NCBI GenBank assembly: GCA_016219965.1
Contig: JACRJM010000002.1
Location: 1 to 64,000, forward strand
DNA length: 64,000 bases
Direction: 5' to 3'
From: Candidatus Schekmanbacteria bacterium
Lineage (GTDB): Bacteria; Schekmanbacteria; GWA2-38-11; J061
A program made the translations under genes and the position numbers. Under the pieces are notes generated by a model. The model was given only the letters and a program-made list of their open reading frames with translations. It was not told the origin of the DNA and did no database searches. Shown piece by piece: positions 8,539 through 18,056 of the stretch. Numbering within the stretch: the stretch's first letter is position 1; the number at the start of each line of letters is the position of its first letter.

Positions 8539-10359
8539 ATGAGTGTATTTGAAAATAATATTTCCATTCTGAAAGAGAAGAATCCGGTACTTGCGAGTGA
8601 AATAAATGCAATCATTTCAGGCGAACATATCGAAATTTTAGAATCGCGAAGACACACGCCAACTTTAAAAATATCAGGACAGCTATACCACAGCATTTAC
8701 GATCCAAAACAGGAGTCAGCTTCACTGATTGAAAAGTTTTTATTGGAGAAAAATTTAGAATCATACAGCTCCATAGTCATATTTGGCATGGGGATTGGTT
8801 ACCACGTTGAAGAATTGTTAAAAAGCAATAGTAATCTGCCTGTTATTGTAATTGAGCCTGATAAGGAAATATTGAGAGCCGCATTGGAAGCCAGAGATAT
8901 AGGGGAACTTCTTTCTTCGATATTTATATTTTCTCCTGATAAGGGGAATGAAGATTTCTTCGTAAAAGACATAAAGGATAACGCAGGCCCGAACCCTTTA
9001 ATATTCACTCATCCATCTTTTAAAAGGACAGTCCATAATTTTAATTACTCATCAATTTTAAACAAGCTCAGCAGTTTTAATCCTGAAGATTACAAGGGGC
9101 TTGGAGTAATGGTGGTTTATCCACTCTATGGCGGATCCTATCCAATAGCAGAATACACAAGTCTTGCTTTTGAAAAACTTGGATGCAGAGTTGAGCGCTT
9201 TGACATGAGCAGATTTTATGCCCTTTACAAAGAAATTGATAAAATAACTTACGATAAGACTAATGCTGCAAAGCTAAAAGGTCTTTTCCTTTCTCTCATC
9301 GGAGAAATGTTTGTTGCAAGAGTTCTTGAAACAAGACCGTCTATGATATTTGCCCTTGCGCAGTCTCCATTGAGCATGGATATAGTTAAAAGGATAAAGC
9401 CGCTGAAGATCCCCCTATGTTACTGGTTTGTCGAAGACTACAGGCTTATGCAGTACTGGAAAGATATAGTCCAGCACTATGACTATTTCTTTACAATACA
9501 AAAAGGGGAGTTTCATGAAGAGATTGGGAGGATGGGAATGAAAAATTATTTTTATCTTCCCGCTGCATGCCATCCCGATATTCACAAACCGCTGCCACTT
9601 GAGGAAGAAGAAATGGCAACGTTCAAAAGTGACGTATCTTTCATGGGTGCAGGCTATTATAACAGACGTTCCTTCTTTAAGATGCTGAGAGATTATGATT
9701 TTAAGATATGGGGAACTGACTGGCCCAATGATGATCCTTTCTTCAAAAATGCTGTGCAGCGTGACAGCGAAAGGATTTCAATTGAAGACACGGTAAAAAT
9801 ATTTAATTCTACAAAAATCAATCTCAATATGCATTCTTCTACCTACCATTCAGGCGTTAACCCCCATGGAGATTTTGTGAACCCCAGGACATTTGAGATA
9901 GCAGCATGCGGTGGGTTTCAGCTTGTTGATTACAGAAGTGACCTTGAGGGACTTTTTAAAGTCGGAGAAGAAATAGAAACTTTCAGCGATATTCAGGATC
10001 TTCGGAGAAAGATGTCCTATTATCTGGATCATCCTGAAGAGAGAAATAAAATATCAGAAAAAGCCCGCCAAAAAGTTCTTGCAGATCATACATATGAGAA
10101 AAGAATGACAGAGGTCCTTCGGGCAGTTACCTGTGGGGAAGGGACCGTAATTTCAAATCCTGTAAAAGACATAAACTCCTATAAAAACCTTATGAAACAA
10201 GCTTCCGGGAATAATGAACTGGAGGCGCTATTCTCGAAATTTGAAGGATATGACAGACTGACAATTTCAGAAGTTGCAGACAAAATAAGAAAGGGAGAAG
10301 GAACACTCACCCGCTCTGAGATGATTTTTTTAATGATGCGCGAGTTTGTGGCTGCCTGA
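8539..10359 (+). CDS. Maf-like/CgeB-like glycosyltransferase
   Basis: 606 aa. The N-terminal part (~60-130) contains VIFGMGIGYHVEELLKS followed by VIVIEPDKEIL, closely resembling the core of motility accessory factor (Maf, DUF115) proteins, which transfer nonulosonic acids to flagellin. The C-terminal half (~360-545) is a CgeB-type GT-B transferase: DVSFMGAGYYNRRSF, FKIWGTDW, NPRTFEIAACGGF, and a final DHTYEKRM. The ATG is preceded by AAGGA. It lies 10 nt behind the GT9 gene and one base ahead of the next GT9 gene, so the cluster is translationally tight. The family assignment by motif is strong; the sugar and acceptor are inferred only from the flagellar context. Confidence 0.75.
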   Translation: MSVFENNISILKEKNPVLASEINAIISGEHIEILESRRHTPTLKISGQLYHSIYDPKQESASLIEKFLLEKNLESYSSIVIFGMGIGYHVEELLKSNSNLPVIVIEPDKEILRAALEARDIGELLSSIFIFSPDKGNEDFFVKDIKDNAGPNPLIFTHPSFKRTVHNFNYSSILNKLSSFNPEDYKGLGVMVVYPLYGGSYPIAEYTSLAFEKLGCRVERFDMSRFYALYKEIDKITYDKTNAAKLKGLFLSLIGEMFVARVLETRPSMIFALAQSPLSMDIVKRIKPLKIPLCYWFVEDYRLMQYWKDIVQHYDYFFTIQKGEFHEEIGRMGMKNYFYLPAACHPDIHKPLPLEEEEMATFKSDVSFMGAGYYNRRSFFKMLRDYDFKIWGTDWPNDDPFFKNAVQRDSERISIEDTVKIFNSTKINLNMHSSTYHSGVNPHGDFVNPRTFEIAACGGFQLVDYRSDLEGLFKVGEEIETFSDIQDLRRKMSYYLDHPEERNKISEKARQKVLADHTYEKRMTEVLRAVTCGEGTVISNPVKDINSYKNLMKQASGNNELEALFSKFEGYDRLTISEVADKIRKGEGTLTRSEMIFLMMREFVAA

Positions 10360-10360
10360 T

Positions 10361-12100
10361 ATGAAGATTCTAGTTATAAATCTCACCCGCATGGGAGATC
10401 TCATACAATCTACCCCATTGTTGAAGAGTATCAAACAGGCAAATCCCGGCAGCGAAATAGTGCTGATGGTGAATTCAAGATTTTCAGCTATCTGCAGCAG
10501 GATGCCTTTTGTTGACAGGGTAATAAAGTTCGACGTTGAAAAAACCGGGAAGAATATTGTCGATGCACAGAAAAGCCTGATTGAAAGCTATCACGAAATA
10601 GAATCACTTGTGTGTTCATTGAACAACGAGAAGTTCAATAAAATATATAACCTGACGCACTCAAAGATGAGCGCGCTTTTAACTACGATGATTACTGTTG
10701 ATGAGATTAATGGCATCTGCGTTGATTCAAAAGGATTCAGGGTAATAAAAAATCAATGGATGGTCTATTTCTTCAATGCTGCCATCAACCGGTATTTTAA
10801 CCCTTTCAACCTTGTTGACATGTATCTTCTTTCCGGAAGGTCTGGCAATTCTGAACGGAAGCTTTCACTTGATATAACTGAAGATGACAGAAGAGATGCC
10901 CTTCTATTTTATGAGGAATCAGATCTTAAAAAAGATGACATCCTTATAGGAATGCAGCCAGGGGCAAGCAAATCCCATAAACAGTGGCCGGTTGAATTTT
11001 TCGCTTCGCTGGCGCGCATGTTTTCAGAAAAGCTTAATGTAAAGATAGCTCTCTTCGGTTCTGAACAGGAAAAACCTATTGGGGAAGAAATAGAGAATAT
11101 CTCAGGCGTTAAAGTTATAAATACAATGGGTAAGACTACGGTTCAAAACCTTTCAGCCTTTGTTTCACGCTGTTCAGTTTTAATTACTAATGATACGGGA
11201 ACTATGCATGTAGCAACAGCAGCCGGGGTTAAGGTAATAGAAATTTCTGTTGGTCCTGTAAATTTTTGGGAAACCGGACCATATGGTGATGGTCATGCGG
11301 TAATTCAGACCTCGATAGTCTGCGCCCCTTGTGGTTTTAATGTCAGCTGTCTAAATGAAATCTGCAAAAAAACCATTGTTCCTGAAGAAGTGTTTCTCCT
11401 GACAGAAGAAATGCTTGGTTTAAAGGGAATAAATGATGTCCGGGATTCAGGGAAGTTTTTAAATTCGAATGTATATAAAACCGTATTTGATGAATGCGGG
11501 TTTCTTGATTTTTATCCTCTGATTTACAGAAAAATCGATGAAAATATTTTCTGGCGGCAGATATACAGGGGGTTCTGGAAAAGCATTATAAAGGATGTTG
11601 CAGGTGAACAGGAAGGCAGGGAAGTATTTGAAAAAATATCGGGCAGATATGACGTGTCCGGAGTTGGCCACTTTTCCCATTCTTTAAAATCAACGGCTGA
11701 TGCGATATCTAAAATAGAAATACTTGCCTCAGAAGGTGAGGGGCTCGTTAAAAAAATAGTAGATTTACTCAGTTCATCATCAACGGGAAAACACCATACA
11801 CATATATCGGAGTTGGCCAGAAAGGTTTCTCTCATAGATGTCTCAATAGAAGAGATTGCAAGCATAACAAGGCAGTTATCACCTGTCTGCGATGTTTACC
11901 GCATGAAGAGGGAAAGCATAGATTCTGACGATCCTGCAAAAGTCGCTTGGACATATTTAGCTCTATATCGCGAACTACGGAAATACTGCCTTTCATTAAA
12001 AAATATTCTGCGGCCATTTATCGATTATCATGGGTGTATGTCATCAGGATTCAGTTGTTCTGGTTCTAATGGAGTTCTTCAAGATGTCGGAAAAATTTAA
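10361..12100 (+). CDS. Glycosyltransferase family 9 (heptosyltransferase-like), second copy
   Basis: 579 aa from the ATG at 10361, one base after the upstream stop. In-frame codons further 5' overlap that gene and would add five odd residues (MWLPD) before the true N-terminus MKILVINLTRMGDLIQSTPLL. The GT9 signature TNDTGTMHVATAAGVKVIEI is present around residues 280-300, preceded by MQPGASKSHKQWP, the donor-site region. A cysteine group (CAPCGFNVSCLNEIC) follows at the same relative position as in the GT9 gene at 6969, and both carry a long helical C-terminal extension. The two are therefore likely paralogues that arose by duplication of a GT9/Maf-like gene pair. Confidence 0.8.
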   Translation: MKILVINLTRMGDLIQSTPLLKSIKQANPGSEIVLMVNSRFSAICSRMPFVDRVIKFDVEKTGKNIVDAQKSLIESYHEIESLVCSLNNEKFNKIYNLTHSKMSALLTTMITVDEINGICVDSKGFRVIKNQWMVYFFNAAINRYFNPFNLVDMYLLSGRSGNSERKLSLDITEDDRRDALLFYEESDLKKDDILIGMQPGASKSHKQWPVEFFASLARMFSEKLNVKIALFGSEQEKPIGEEIENISGVKVINTMGKTTVQNLSAFVSRCSVLITNDTGTMHVATAAGVKVIEISVGPVNFWETGPYGDGHAVIQTSIVCAPCGFNVSCLNEICKKTIVPEEVFLLTEEMLGLKGINDVRDSGKFLNSNVYKTVFDECGFLDFYPLIYRKIDENIFWRQIYRGFWKSIIKDVAGEQEGREVFEKISGRYDVSGVGHFSHSLKSTADAISKIEILASEGEGLVKKIVDLLSSSSTGKHHTHISELARKVSLIDVSIEEIASITRQLSPVCDVYRMKRESIDSDDPAKVAWTYLALYRELRKYCLSLKNILRPFIDYHGCMSSGFSCSGSNGVLQDVGKI

Positions 12101-13913
12101 AAAAAATATTGAATGCCTGAAGAAATCGCATCCGGAAATATACAGTCATATTTCTGGTAAAACCCTTACTAATGACAGCGGAATTTCATTTAAACGGGAA
12201 GTCGCGAAAAACGGGGAAGAATTTATTGCAGTATCTAAAGAGGAAGGCTGCTGGATTAATATTTCAAGTTCCTATGCACCATCGCAGGAGGCGGAGCATC
12301 TGAGCAACAGGTTGATATCAGAATCACGTGGGAAAATCCTGATATTCCTGGGTGCAGGCTCAGGATATATTCTGAAAGAAATTTTTAAGAAGATCGAAAA
12401 GGAAAGTGAAATAATATGGGTTGAAAGAGAGCCGGCCCTCTTAAGAGAAACTTTATCCCTCATAGATCTTTCAGATGTTTTAAATTCCGGACAGCTCCAG
12501 ATAATTTTAAATGATTCTCTCTCAAAAATAATTGATAAGATAACAGCGATAAGAGCTAGATCCGGTTTTAAGTCTTTGGCATCTGTGATAAATCCCGCTC
12601 AGGACAAAATATGGGATGGTTTTTATTCTTCCCTTCACTCTGCAATAGCCAATGTAAAGAACTCTCTTATACGGGAGAGAGCTGACTACAGGAAGTTCTC
12701 ATCATCTGACTGCAAGGTAATGGTTTTTGATTCGAAGTATTTTATTGTAAAGGAATGCATAAAGGCATTTAACAATTTGGGACACATAGTCAGGACTGTT
12801 CCGCTTTCAGGGAGCGGTGATTTCATATCTCAGCTTTTAAATTCCATAATTGATTTTAAACCGGACTTTATCTTTACCGTAAATCATCTGGGATTTGACG
12901 AAGAAGGAAAGCTTTCGAGCCTTCTGTCATCCCTTAAAGTTCCTTTTGCTATATGGTACGTTGACAGTCCGGCGTTCGCATTAAAAGATAACACGTCAAA
13001 TGTTTCAGAATTCTGCAGGTTATTCATGTGGGAAAAAACCTGTATGGAAAGTATGAGCCAGCGGGGTTACATTGATGTTACATATCTTCCTCTTGCGGCT
13101 GATTCTGAGATTTTCAAACCTATGGGTAATTCTGCAAGAGTAATGAAATATCGTACCGATGCCTCCTTTGTCGGAAATTCAATGTTCGATGCAGTTGATA
13201 AATGGAAGAAAAAAATCGCAGGGATAGCATCTCTTGATGTTATAGAAGCAGAAGCAGTTGCACGTCAGATGGCTGACCATAAGATCAAGATGTTATCGAT
13301 AATAGATTCTCTTATTAGCTCAGACAAAATATCAGATGATTTGAGCCTTCAGAAAAAAATAGAGCTGGAGGCCTACCTTACCTGGAAAGCGACCATGCAC
13401 TACCGTCATAATGTAGTCAAAGAAGGAATAAAAGAGGGAGCTCTGATATACGGAGACAAAGAATGGAGAAAGTTTATTCCCCAGGAATATCTAAAAGGGA
13501 ATGTTGATTATTATTCAGAACTTCCTTTAGTTTACAATGCCTCTACTGTGAATATCAATTGCACGAGTTTTCAAATGAACACCGCTCTTAACCAAAGGGT
13601 TTTTGACTGCGCTGCCTGCGGGGCTTTTCTAATTACCGATTCCCAGCCCGACCTTTTTGAACTTTTTTCTGAGAAGGAGACTGTTTCGTATAAATCCCAT
13701 GAAGAGATAGTGGAGCTTATCAAATTCTACAGAAAAAATGAGACGCAACGAAAAAGCATATCATCTAAAGCTTATCATCGCGTTATAGAGGAACACACAT
13801 ATGAAAAGCGGATAGAAAAGATTGTAAACCTTATGAGAGAAACATTCAGTGCTTCAGTATTTCGAAATAATAAATATGGAGGAGAAAACAATGAATACAG
13901 CACCAGCATATGA
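12084..13913 (+). CDS. Maf-like/CgeB-like glycosyltransferase, second copy
   Basis: About 609 aa from the ATG at 12084 (MSEKFKKNIECL), which matches the N-terminus of the paralogue at 8539. GGAG lies 9 nt upstream. The start overlaps the preceding gene by 17 nt, suggesting translational coupling. Residues ~75-120 hold ILIFLGAGSGYILKEIF and IIWVEREPALLRE, the Maf-like nucleotide-binding segment. The C-terminal half has a CgeB-type core (ASFVGNSMFD, VFDCAACGAFLITD) ending EEHTYEKRIEKI. It pairs with the GT9 gene upstream just as 8539 pairs with 6969. A role in flagellin or surface glycosylation is inferred. Confidence 0.72.
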   Translation: MSEKFKKNIECLKKSHPEIYSHISGKTLTNDSGISFKREVAKNGEEFIAVSKEEGCWINISSSYAPSQEAEHLSNRLISESRGKILIFLGAGSGYILKEIFKKIEKESEIIWVEREPALLRETLSLIDLSDVLNSGQLQIILNDSLSKIIDKITAIRARSGFKSLASVINPAQDKIWDGFYSSLHSAIANVKNSLIRERADYRKFSSSDCKVMVFDSKYFIVKECIKAFNNLGHIVRTVPLSGSGDFISQLLNSIIDFKPDFIFTVNHLGFDEEGKLSSLLSSLKVPFAIWYVDSPAFALKDNTSNVSEFCRLFMWEKTCMESMSQRGYIDVTYLPLAADSEIFKPMGNSARVMKYRTDASFVGNSMFDAVDKWKKKIAGIASLDVIEAEAVARQMADHKIKMLSIIDSLISSDKISDDLSLQKKIELEAYLTWKATMHYRHNVVKEGIKEGALIYGDKEWRKFIPQEYLKGNVDYYSELPLVYNASTVNINCTSFQMNTALNQRVFDCAACGAFLITDSQPDLFELFSEKETVSYKSHEEIVELIKFYRKNETQRKSISSKAYHRVIEEHTYEKRIEKIVNLMRETFSASVFRNNKYGGENNEYSTSI

Positions 13914-14328
13914 GGGAGAAAGTAATTCTGGAACAGAAGTAATAAACATATTAGCAAAGGCGGCCATTTCTTCTGCTAAAGAGTTTTTTATCGGTGTAAA
14001 AGACCAGATAGAAGAAATAGCCGGGCACTTCAGGATGGGCGAAGAGGGTCAGGGAAGTGAAAAACTGATTCTATTCATAGATGATTTGCAGACTATATCT
14101 CTTCTTCTTTCAGACTTGAAAATATTTGCTGAAGCAAGTCCTTTGCTGATTGATGATAAAAGACAAATAGAAGAAAACGAAAAAGTATTCTTTGATCTGT
14201 TGACTCAGATGATGGGTGCTCAAAGCAACAATGACTGGATACTGCTTGCCGACCTTCTTGAGTATGAAATTGTTCCTCTTGCCGGTACATTGAACGATTC
14301 ACTCACAGAATTATCTGATAAGCTTTAA
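13891..14328 (+). CDS. Small helical protein of unknown function
   Basis: 145 aa, acidic and predicted mostly helical, with no membrane segment, signal or recognised motif. The start at 13891 is chosen because a strong GGAGGAG lies 6 nt upstream; the frame is open further 5' but only inside the preceding glycosyltransferase gene. The coding sequence overlaps that gene's end by 23 nt, so it is the last gene of the glycosylation operon and is followed by a hairpin. Residues ~85-140 contain a hydrophobic-patterned helical pair (IDDLQTISLLLSDLKIF and WILLADLLEYEIVPLAG). I do not recognise the family. Its position suggests an accessory or chaperone-like partner of the Maf-like enzymes. Confidence 0.6.
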   Translation: MNTAPAYEGESNSGTEVINILAKAAISSAKEFFIGVKDQIEEIAGHFRMGEEGQGSEKLILFIDDLQTISLLLSDLKIFAEASPLLIDDKRQIEENEKVFFDLLTQMMGAQSNNDWILLADLLEYEIVPLAGTLNDSLTELSDKL

Positions 14329-14342
14329 TCCCGCAATATTAG

Positions 14343-14374
14343 ATACAGGGGAGAGAGTTTCTCCTCCCCTGTAT
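14343..14374 (+). terminator. Stem-loop terminator of glycosylation operon
   Basis: A perfect 11-bp stem (ATACAGGGGAG / CTCCCCTGTAT) encloses a 10-nt loop, 15 nt after the stop of the last gene of the run. The tract after it is AT-rich (TGATCATTCAATAAAT) but not a classic U-run. It separates the glycosylation operon from the molybdenum hydroxylase operon. Confidence 0.6.
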
Positions 14375-14472
14375 TGATCATTCAATAAATCCAAAAACCA
14401 TTCTCTTTCAGTTTGACTTTTACATGCATTTCTTTTAATCAAAATTCCACTTTATATATTGAGGTCTGAATT

Positions 14473-15330
14473 TTGAAATTTACATATATCGCACCGCAGA
14501 GCATTGATGAAGTGCTTGATATTCTGTCAAAAGAAAAGGGGAAGGCTGCCCTTCTTGCCGGAGGGACCGACCTTCTGCTTTCCGTAAAAGACGGTGATAA
14601 ACAGCCTGATTACATTGTTGACCTGAAAGCACTTAGACAATTCAATCAAATAAATGATAGCTCGGGCAGGCTGAGGATAGGCGCTTTGACTACGGTGCGC
14701 GATATAGAAAAATCATCTTTGATAGGAAATAAATATCCTTTTTTACAACAGGCAGCAGCAAGCTTAGGTTCTGTGCAGATAAGAAATCTTGCCACCATTG
14801 GAGGAAATATCTTCAATGCTTCTCCCTGTGCTGACCTAGCACTTCCCTTGCTTGCATTGGATGCAACGCTTACACTTCAGAAAAGCAGAGCATCGCGGAA
14901 GGTAAGTATCAATAGTTTCTTTGTTGATAACGGTGTTTCATGCGCCGCAGCAGATGAGGTTTTACTGGATATTGAAACTGAAGAAAAGGCCGGGAAGGGG
15001 ATATTCATTAAACATTCAAAGCGCCGGGCAATGGATATTTCGGTAGTTGGCGTTTGCATAAGGCTTGAATTTTCATCTGATGGCAAAGTAGCTGACGCAA
15101 GAATAGCATTGGGCTCAGTCGCTCCTATTCCAATGCGTGCAATTGAGGCAGAGGAATCATTGACAGGGGAACTTCTCAATGAAAAAACCATAGCCGAATC
15201 CGCCAGGATCGCATCAGATGAGGCAAAGCCTATTACAGATGCAAGGGCATCTGCATGGTACAGGAAGGATATGGTTAATGCGCTGGTAAGAAGAGGATTA
15301 ACAATACTTAAAAACGGCAGCGGCAGATAA
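14473..15330 (+). CDS. Molybdenum hydroxylase, FAD-binding subunit
   Basis: 285-aa medium subunit of an xanthine dehydrogenase/CO dehydrogenase-family enzyme. It holds FAD and passes electrons from the 2Fe-2S subunit to NAD+ or another acceptor. The FAD-binding motifs are clear: ALLAGGTDLLLSVK (~30-43) and ATIGGNIFNASPCADL (~107-122), followed by the CO-dehydrogenase flavoprotein C-terminal domain. The length matches simple CoxM/XdhB-type subunits. It lacks the extra 4Fe-4S insertion of 4-hydroxybenzoyl-CoA reductase, so that specific assignment is not supported. The start is a TTG with GAGG 8-10 nt upstream. The next gene starts immediately after its stop. Confidence 0.88.
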   Translation: MKFTYIAPQSIDEVLDILSKEKGKAALLAGGTDLLLSVKDGDKQPDYIVDLKALRQFNQINDSSGRLRIGALTTVRDIEKSSLIGNKYPFLQQAAASLGSVQIRNLATIGGNIFNASPCADLALPLLALDATLTLQKSRASRKVSINSFFVDNGVSCAAADEVLLDIETEEKAGKGIFIKHSKRRAMDISVVGVCIRLEFSSDGKVADARIALGSVAPIPMRAIEAEESLTGELLNEKTIAESARIASDEAKPITDARASAWYRKDMVNALVRRGLTILKNGSGR

Positions 15331-15786
15331 ATGAAAAAAATTCTTACATTCAATGTCAACGGCGAAGTAAGGGAAGTCCTTGTTGATGGGACAGAGACAC
15401 TTCTTTTTGTCCTGAGAGAAGGGCTTAATCTAAAAGGGACAAAGGAAGGGTGCGGGAGAGGAGATTGCGGCGCATGCACGGTCTTACTTAACGGCAAACC
15501 TGTAAATTCCTGCCTCGTACTTGCAATGACTATTAATGGAATGGATATAACTACAATCGAAGGTCTTGAAAAGGATGGAGAGCTTCATCCAATCCAGAAA
15601 GCCTTTATTGATAATGGTGCAGTCCAGTGCGGATATTGTACTCCGGGGATGATATTAACGACGAAGTCTCTTCTTGAAGAGAATAGCAAACCTTCTGATG
15701 AAGAGATTAAGCATTATTTTGAGGGGAACCTCTGCCGCTGTACAGGCTATGCAAGTATAATGCGGGCAGTTAAATCGCTGATTTAA
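15331..15786 (+). CDS. Molybdenum hydroxylase, 2Fe-2S subunit
   Basis: 151-aa small subunit with two 2Fe-2S clusters. The plant-ferredoxin-type cluster is given by GCGRGDCGACTVLLNG and a downstream Cys (VNSC). The second, all-helical cluster is given by QCGYCTPGM and LCRCTGY. All eight expected cysteines are present. It relays electrons from the Mo site of the large subunit to the FAD subunit. The ATG directly abuts the preceding stop, typical of these operons, and the large-subunit gene follows 29 nt later. The substrate cannot be read from this subunit. Confidence 0.92.
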   Translation: MKKILTFNVNGEVREVLVDGTETLLFVLREGLNLKGTKEGCGRGDCGACTVLLNGKPVNSCLVLAMTINGMDITTIEGLEKDGELHPIQKAFIDNGAVQCGYCTPGMILTTKSLLEENSKPSDEEIKHYFEGNLCRCTGYASIMRAVKSLI

Positions 15787-15815
15787 ACATTGCCAAAAAT
15801 GGATAAATAAAAGAA

Positions 15816-18038
15816 ATGACTCTTATAGGAAAATCAATCCCGCGGATCGAGTCAAGGGATAAGGTGACCGGTAAAGCCCTTTTCACAGGGGATATAGTTC
15901 TTCCAGAGAAAATATTGATAGGAAAGATCTTATATAGTCCGGTTCCTCATGCAAAGATTTTAAGCATTGACTACTCGGAGGCGCTTAAAGTTGAAGGTGT
16001 AAAGGCAATAATCACATCCGAAGATTTCCCGCCAAAAAGAACAGGCCTTATGATCGAAGATGAGATGACCATTGCACGTGGCAAGGTAAGGTATATTGGT
16101 GACAGGGTTGCCGCAGTTGCCGCAGTAAGCGAAGATGCAGCACGGGAAGCGCTAAGAAAGATAAAGGTTGAATATGATGAGCTTCCTTCGGTTTTTGATC
16201 CTATCGAGGCTTTAAAAGAAGGTGCCCCACTTGTTCAGGATGATCTCATATCTGAAGGCACGGCAAAAAAATTGGGAATAGATGGGAATCTCTGTTCATC
16301 CATGGAGTTGATACAGGGGGATCTAGATAAAGGTTTTGCGGAAGCGGATGTAGTTCTCGAGGACACATTCAGGACACCAAAGATACACCATGCCTTTATA
16401 GAACCGCATGTTACCCTTGCGAACTGGGACCCTGAGAAGGGTGTGATGATCTGGACTTCATCGCAGGGTTATTTTGTAATACAGCAGAAGATTTCTGCCA
16501 TATTTTCTCTACCCATAAGCAAGGTTAAGGTTTTTGCGATTGAAACAGGAGGCGGCTTCGGCGGAAAAATTCCCCTCTTTGCAGAACATCTGGCCTGCGC
16601 GCTTTCTAAAAAGGCCAAGGCTCCTGTGCGAATCTATATAGACAGGGATGAAGAGCTCCGTTTCGGCAAACCCAGATTTTCATCAGTAATAAATGTAAAG
16701 ATAGGTGTTAAAAAGGACGGCACCATAACTGCACTTCATTCAAAGTTATATTATGAGCTTGGCGCATGGGCTGATTTTGGACCAATCCTCATGTATGCGG
16801 CAACCAATAATGGCTGCGGACCATACAAGATAGCGAACGCAAAGCTGGAAGGCAATGCTGTTTATACAAACAAGATAAGCGGAGCATCTTTCAGAGCGCC
16901 CGGCGTGCCCCAATACTGTTTTGCACTTGAATCAATGATAAACCGTGCCTCCGCAGCAGCAGGAGTGGATTCTCTTTTATTGAGGAAGAAAAACGCTGTC
17001 CGCGATGGAGATGTGAGGATTTCAGGGGAACCTGTACGCGGGGACTCATTTATAAAAGTCCTCGACAAGGCAGAAGAAATAATAAACAGCAAGCCCAACA
17101 AAGATGAAATCGGAATTGCCGCATGTATATGGGAAACGCGGGCAGCTCCCTCGTCAATTCTTCTTCGTTTGTGCGATGACGGAAGGGTAGCCGTCTATAC
17201 CGGGATTTCTGATCTTACCGGTTCGCGGACAATATTTGCACAGATAGTATCAGATGTCTTAGATATTGACATGGAGAGTATAGAGATAATTTCACCTGAT
17301 ACATCTACAGCCCCGGTTACTCCGCCAACCTCAGGAAGCTCAATGGCTTTCAATGTCGGGTATGTTGTAAAGAGTGCGGCAGAAGCTCTAAAGGCTGACA
17401 TAATTAAGATTGCTGCCGGACGTCTTGAGACTGAAGACGTGAGTAAAATAATTTTCGAAAAGGGGAAAGCTCTCAACCCTGAATCAGGAAAATCCATAAG
17501 CATTGCTGAAGTCGCTCAATATTCACGAAGAAAACTCGGGAAGGTCATGTTTGCCCAGAACAGCTCAGTTGCGCAAAACAGCGCTACGCTCTTCGGGCTT
17601 CAGCTTGCGGAAGTTGATGTTGACAGTGAAACCGGAAAGTTAGACGTAAAAAAGATTACTTCCATTCATGATATTGGGAAGGTGCTCAACCCGCTTTTAC
17701 TTTACGGGCAGGTTGAAGGCGCTGTCATTCAGGGATTCGGCTTTGCAGTTTCCGAGGAGATCGTATTTGATGATAAAGGGCGCGTACTTACCGACAATTT
17801 TTCAGATTACGGCACTCCGACCATTAAGGATGTGCCCGAGATAGATGTTGTGATGATAGAGGGGGAACTTTCAAAGGACGGACCTTACGGAATAAAAGGT
17901 ATCGGTGAGCCTCCGGTTGTTCCGACCGCTCCGGCAATAGCAGATGCAGTGCGCAAAAAAACAGGGGCAGTTGTAAACGAACTTCCTCTTTCCCCTGAGA
18001 GAGTTTTTAAAGCATTAAAAAATAAATCATACATCTAA
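15816..18038 (+). CDS. Molybdenum hydroxylase, molybdopterin-binding catalytic subunit
   Basis: 740 aa, the usual length for bacterial xanthine dehydrogenase/aldehyde oxidase-type large subunits. It begins with the conserved IPRIESRDKVTGKALFTGD. It has the molybdopterin motif ETGGGFGGK (~245), the Arg-containing active-site loop GASFRAPGVPQ (~351), and the base-catalytic Glu in the C-terminal GIGEPPVVPTAP (~702). It hydroxylates an aldehyde, purine or N-heterocycle using water. The loop lacks the selenium/copper-ligand AYRCSFR of aerobic CO dehydrogenase, so CO is not the substrate. The genes for a MocA-like cytidylyltransferase and XdhC follow, consistent with a sulfurated Mo-MCD (or MPT) cofactor. 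The substrate remains unknown. Confidence 0.9.
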   Translation: MTLIGKSIPRIESRDKVTGKALFTGDIVLPEKILIGKILYSPVPHAKILSIDYSEALKVEGVKAIITSEDFPPKRTGLMIEDEMTIARGKVRYIGDRVAAVAAVSEDAAREALRKIKVEYDELPSVFDPIEALKEGAPLVQDDLISEGTAKKLGIDGNLCSSMELIQGDLDKGFAEADVVLEDTFRTPKIHHAFIEPHVTLANWDPEKGVMIWTSSQGYFVIQQKISAIFSLPISKVKVFAIETGGGFGGKIPLFAEHLACALSKKAKAPVRIYIDRDEELRFGKPRFSSVINVKIGVKKDGTITALHSKLYYELGAWADFGPILMYAATNNGCGPYKIANAKLEGNAVYTNKISGASFRAPGVPQYCFALESMINRASAAAGVDSLLLRKKNAVRDGDVRISGEPVRGDSFIKVLDKAEEIINSKPNKDEIGIAACIWETRAAPSSILLRLCDDGRVAVYTGISDLTGSRTIFAQIVSDVLDIDMESIEIISPDTSTAPVTPPTSGSSMAFNVGYVVKSAAEALKADIIKIAAGRLETEDVSKIIFEKGKALNPESGKSISIAEVAQYSRRKLGKVMFAQNSSVAQNSATLFGLQLAEVDVDSETGKLDVKKITSIHDIGKVLNPLLLYGQVEGAVIQGFGFAVSEEIVFDDKGRVLTDNFSDYGTPTIKDVPEIDVVMIEGELSKDGPYGIKGIGEPPVVPTAPAIADAVRKKTGAVVNELPLSPERVFKALKNKSYI

Positions 18039-18056
18039 AATGGTTTCTATCTGAAA

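Noticed and set aside
14414-14440. TTGACT...TTTAAT as a promoter for the molybdenum hydroxylase operon
   Set aside because: Spacing between the boxes is only 15 nt and the -10 box is weak; not reported as a feature.
14877-15497. 206-aa minus-strand ORF across the FAD and 2Fe-2S subunit genes
   Set aside because: Overlaps strongly supported cofactor motifs on the plus strand, has low-complexity Ser/Pro-rich content and no recognisable family; a shadow frame.
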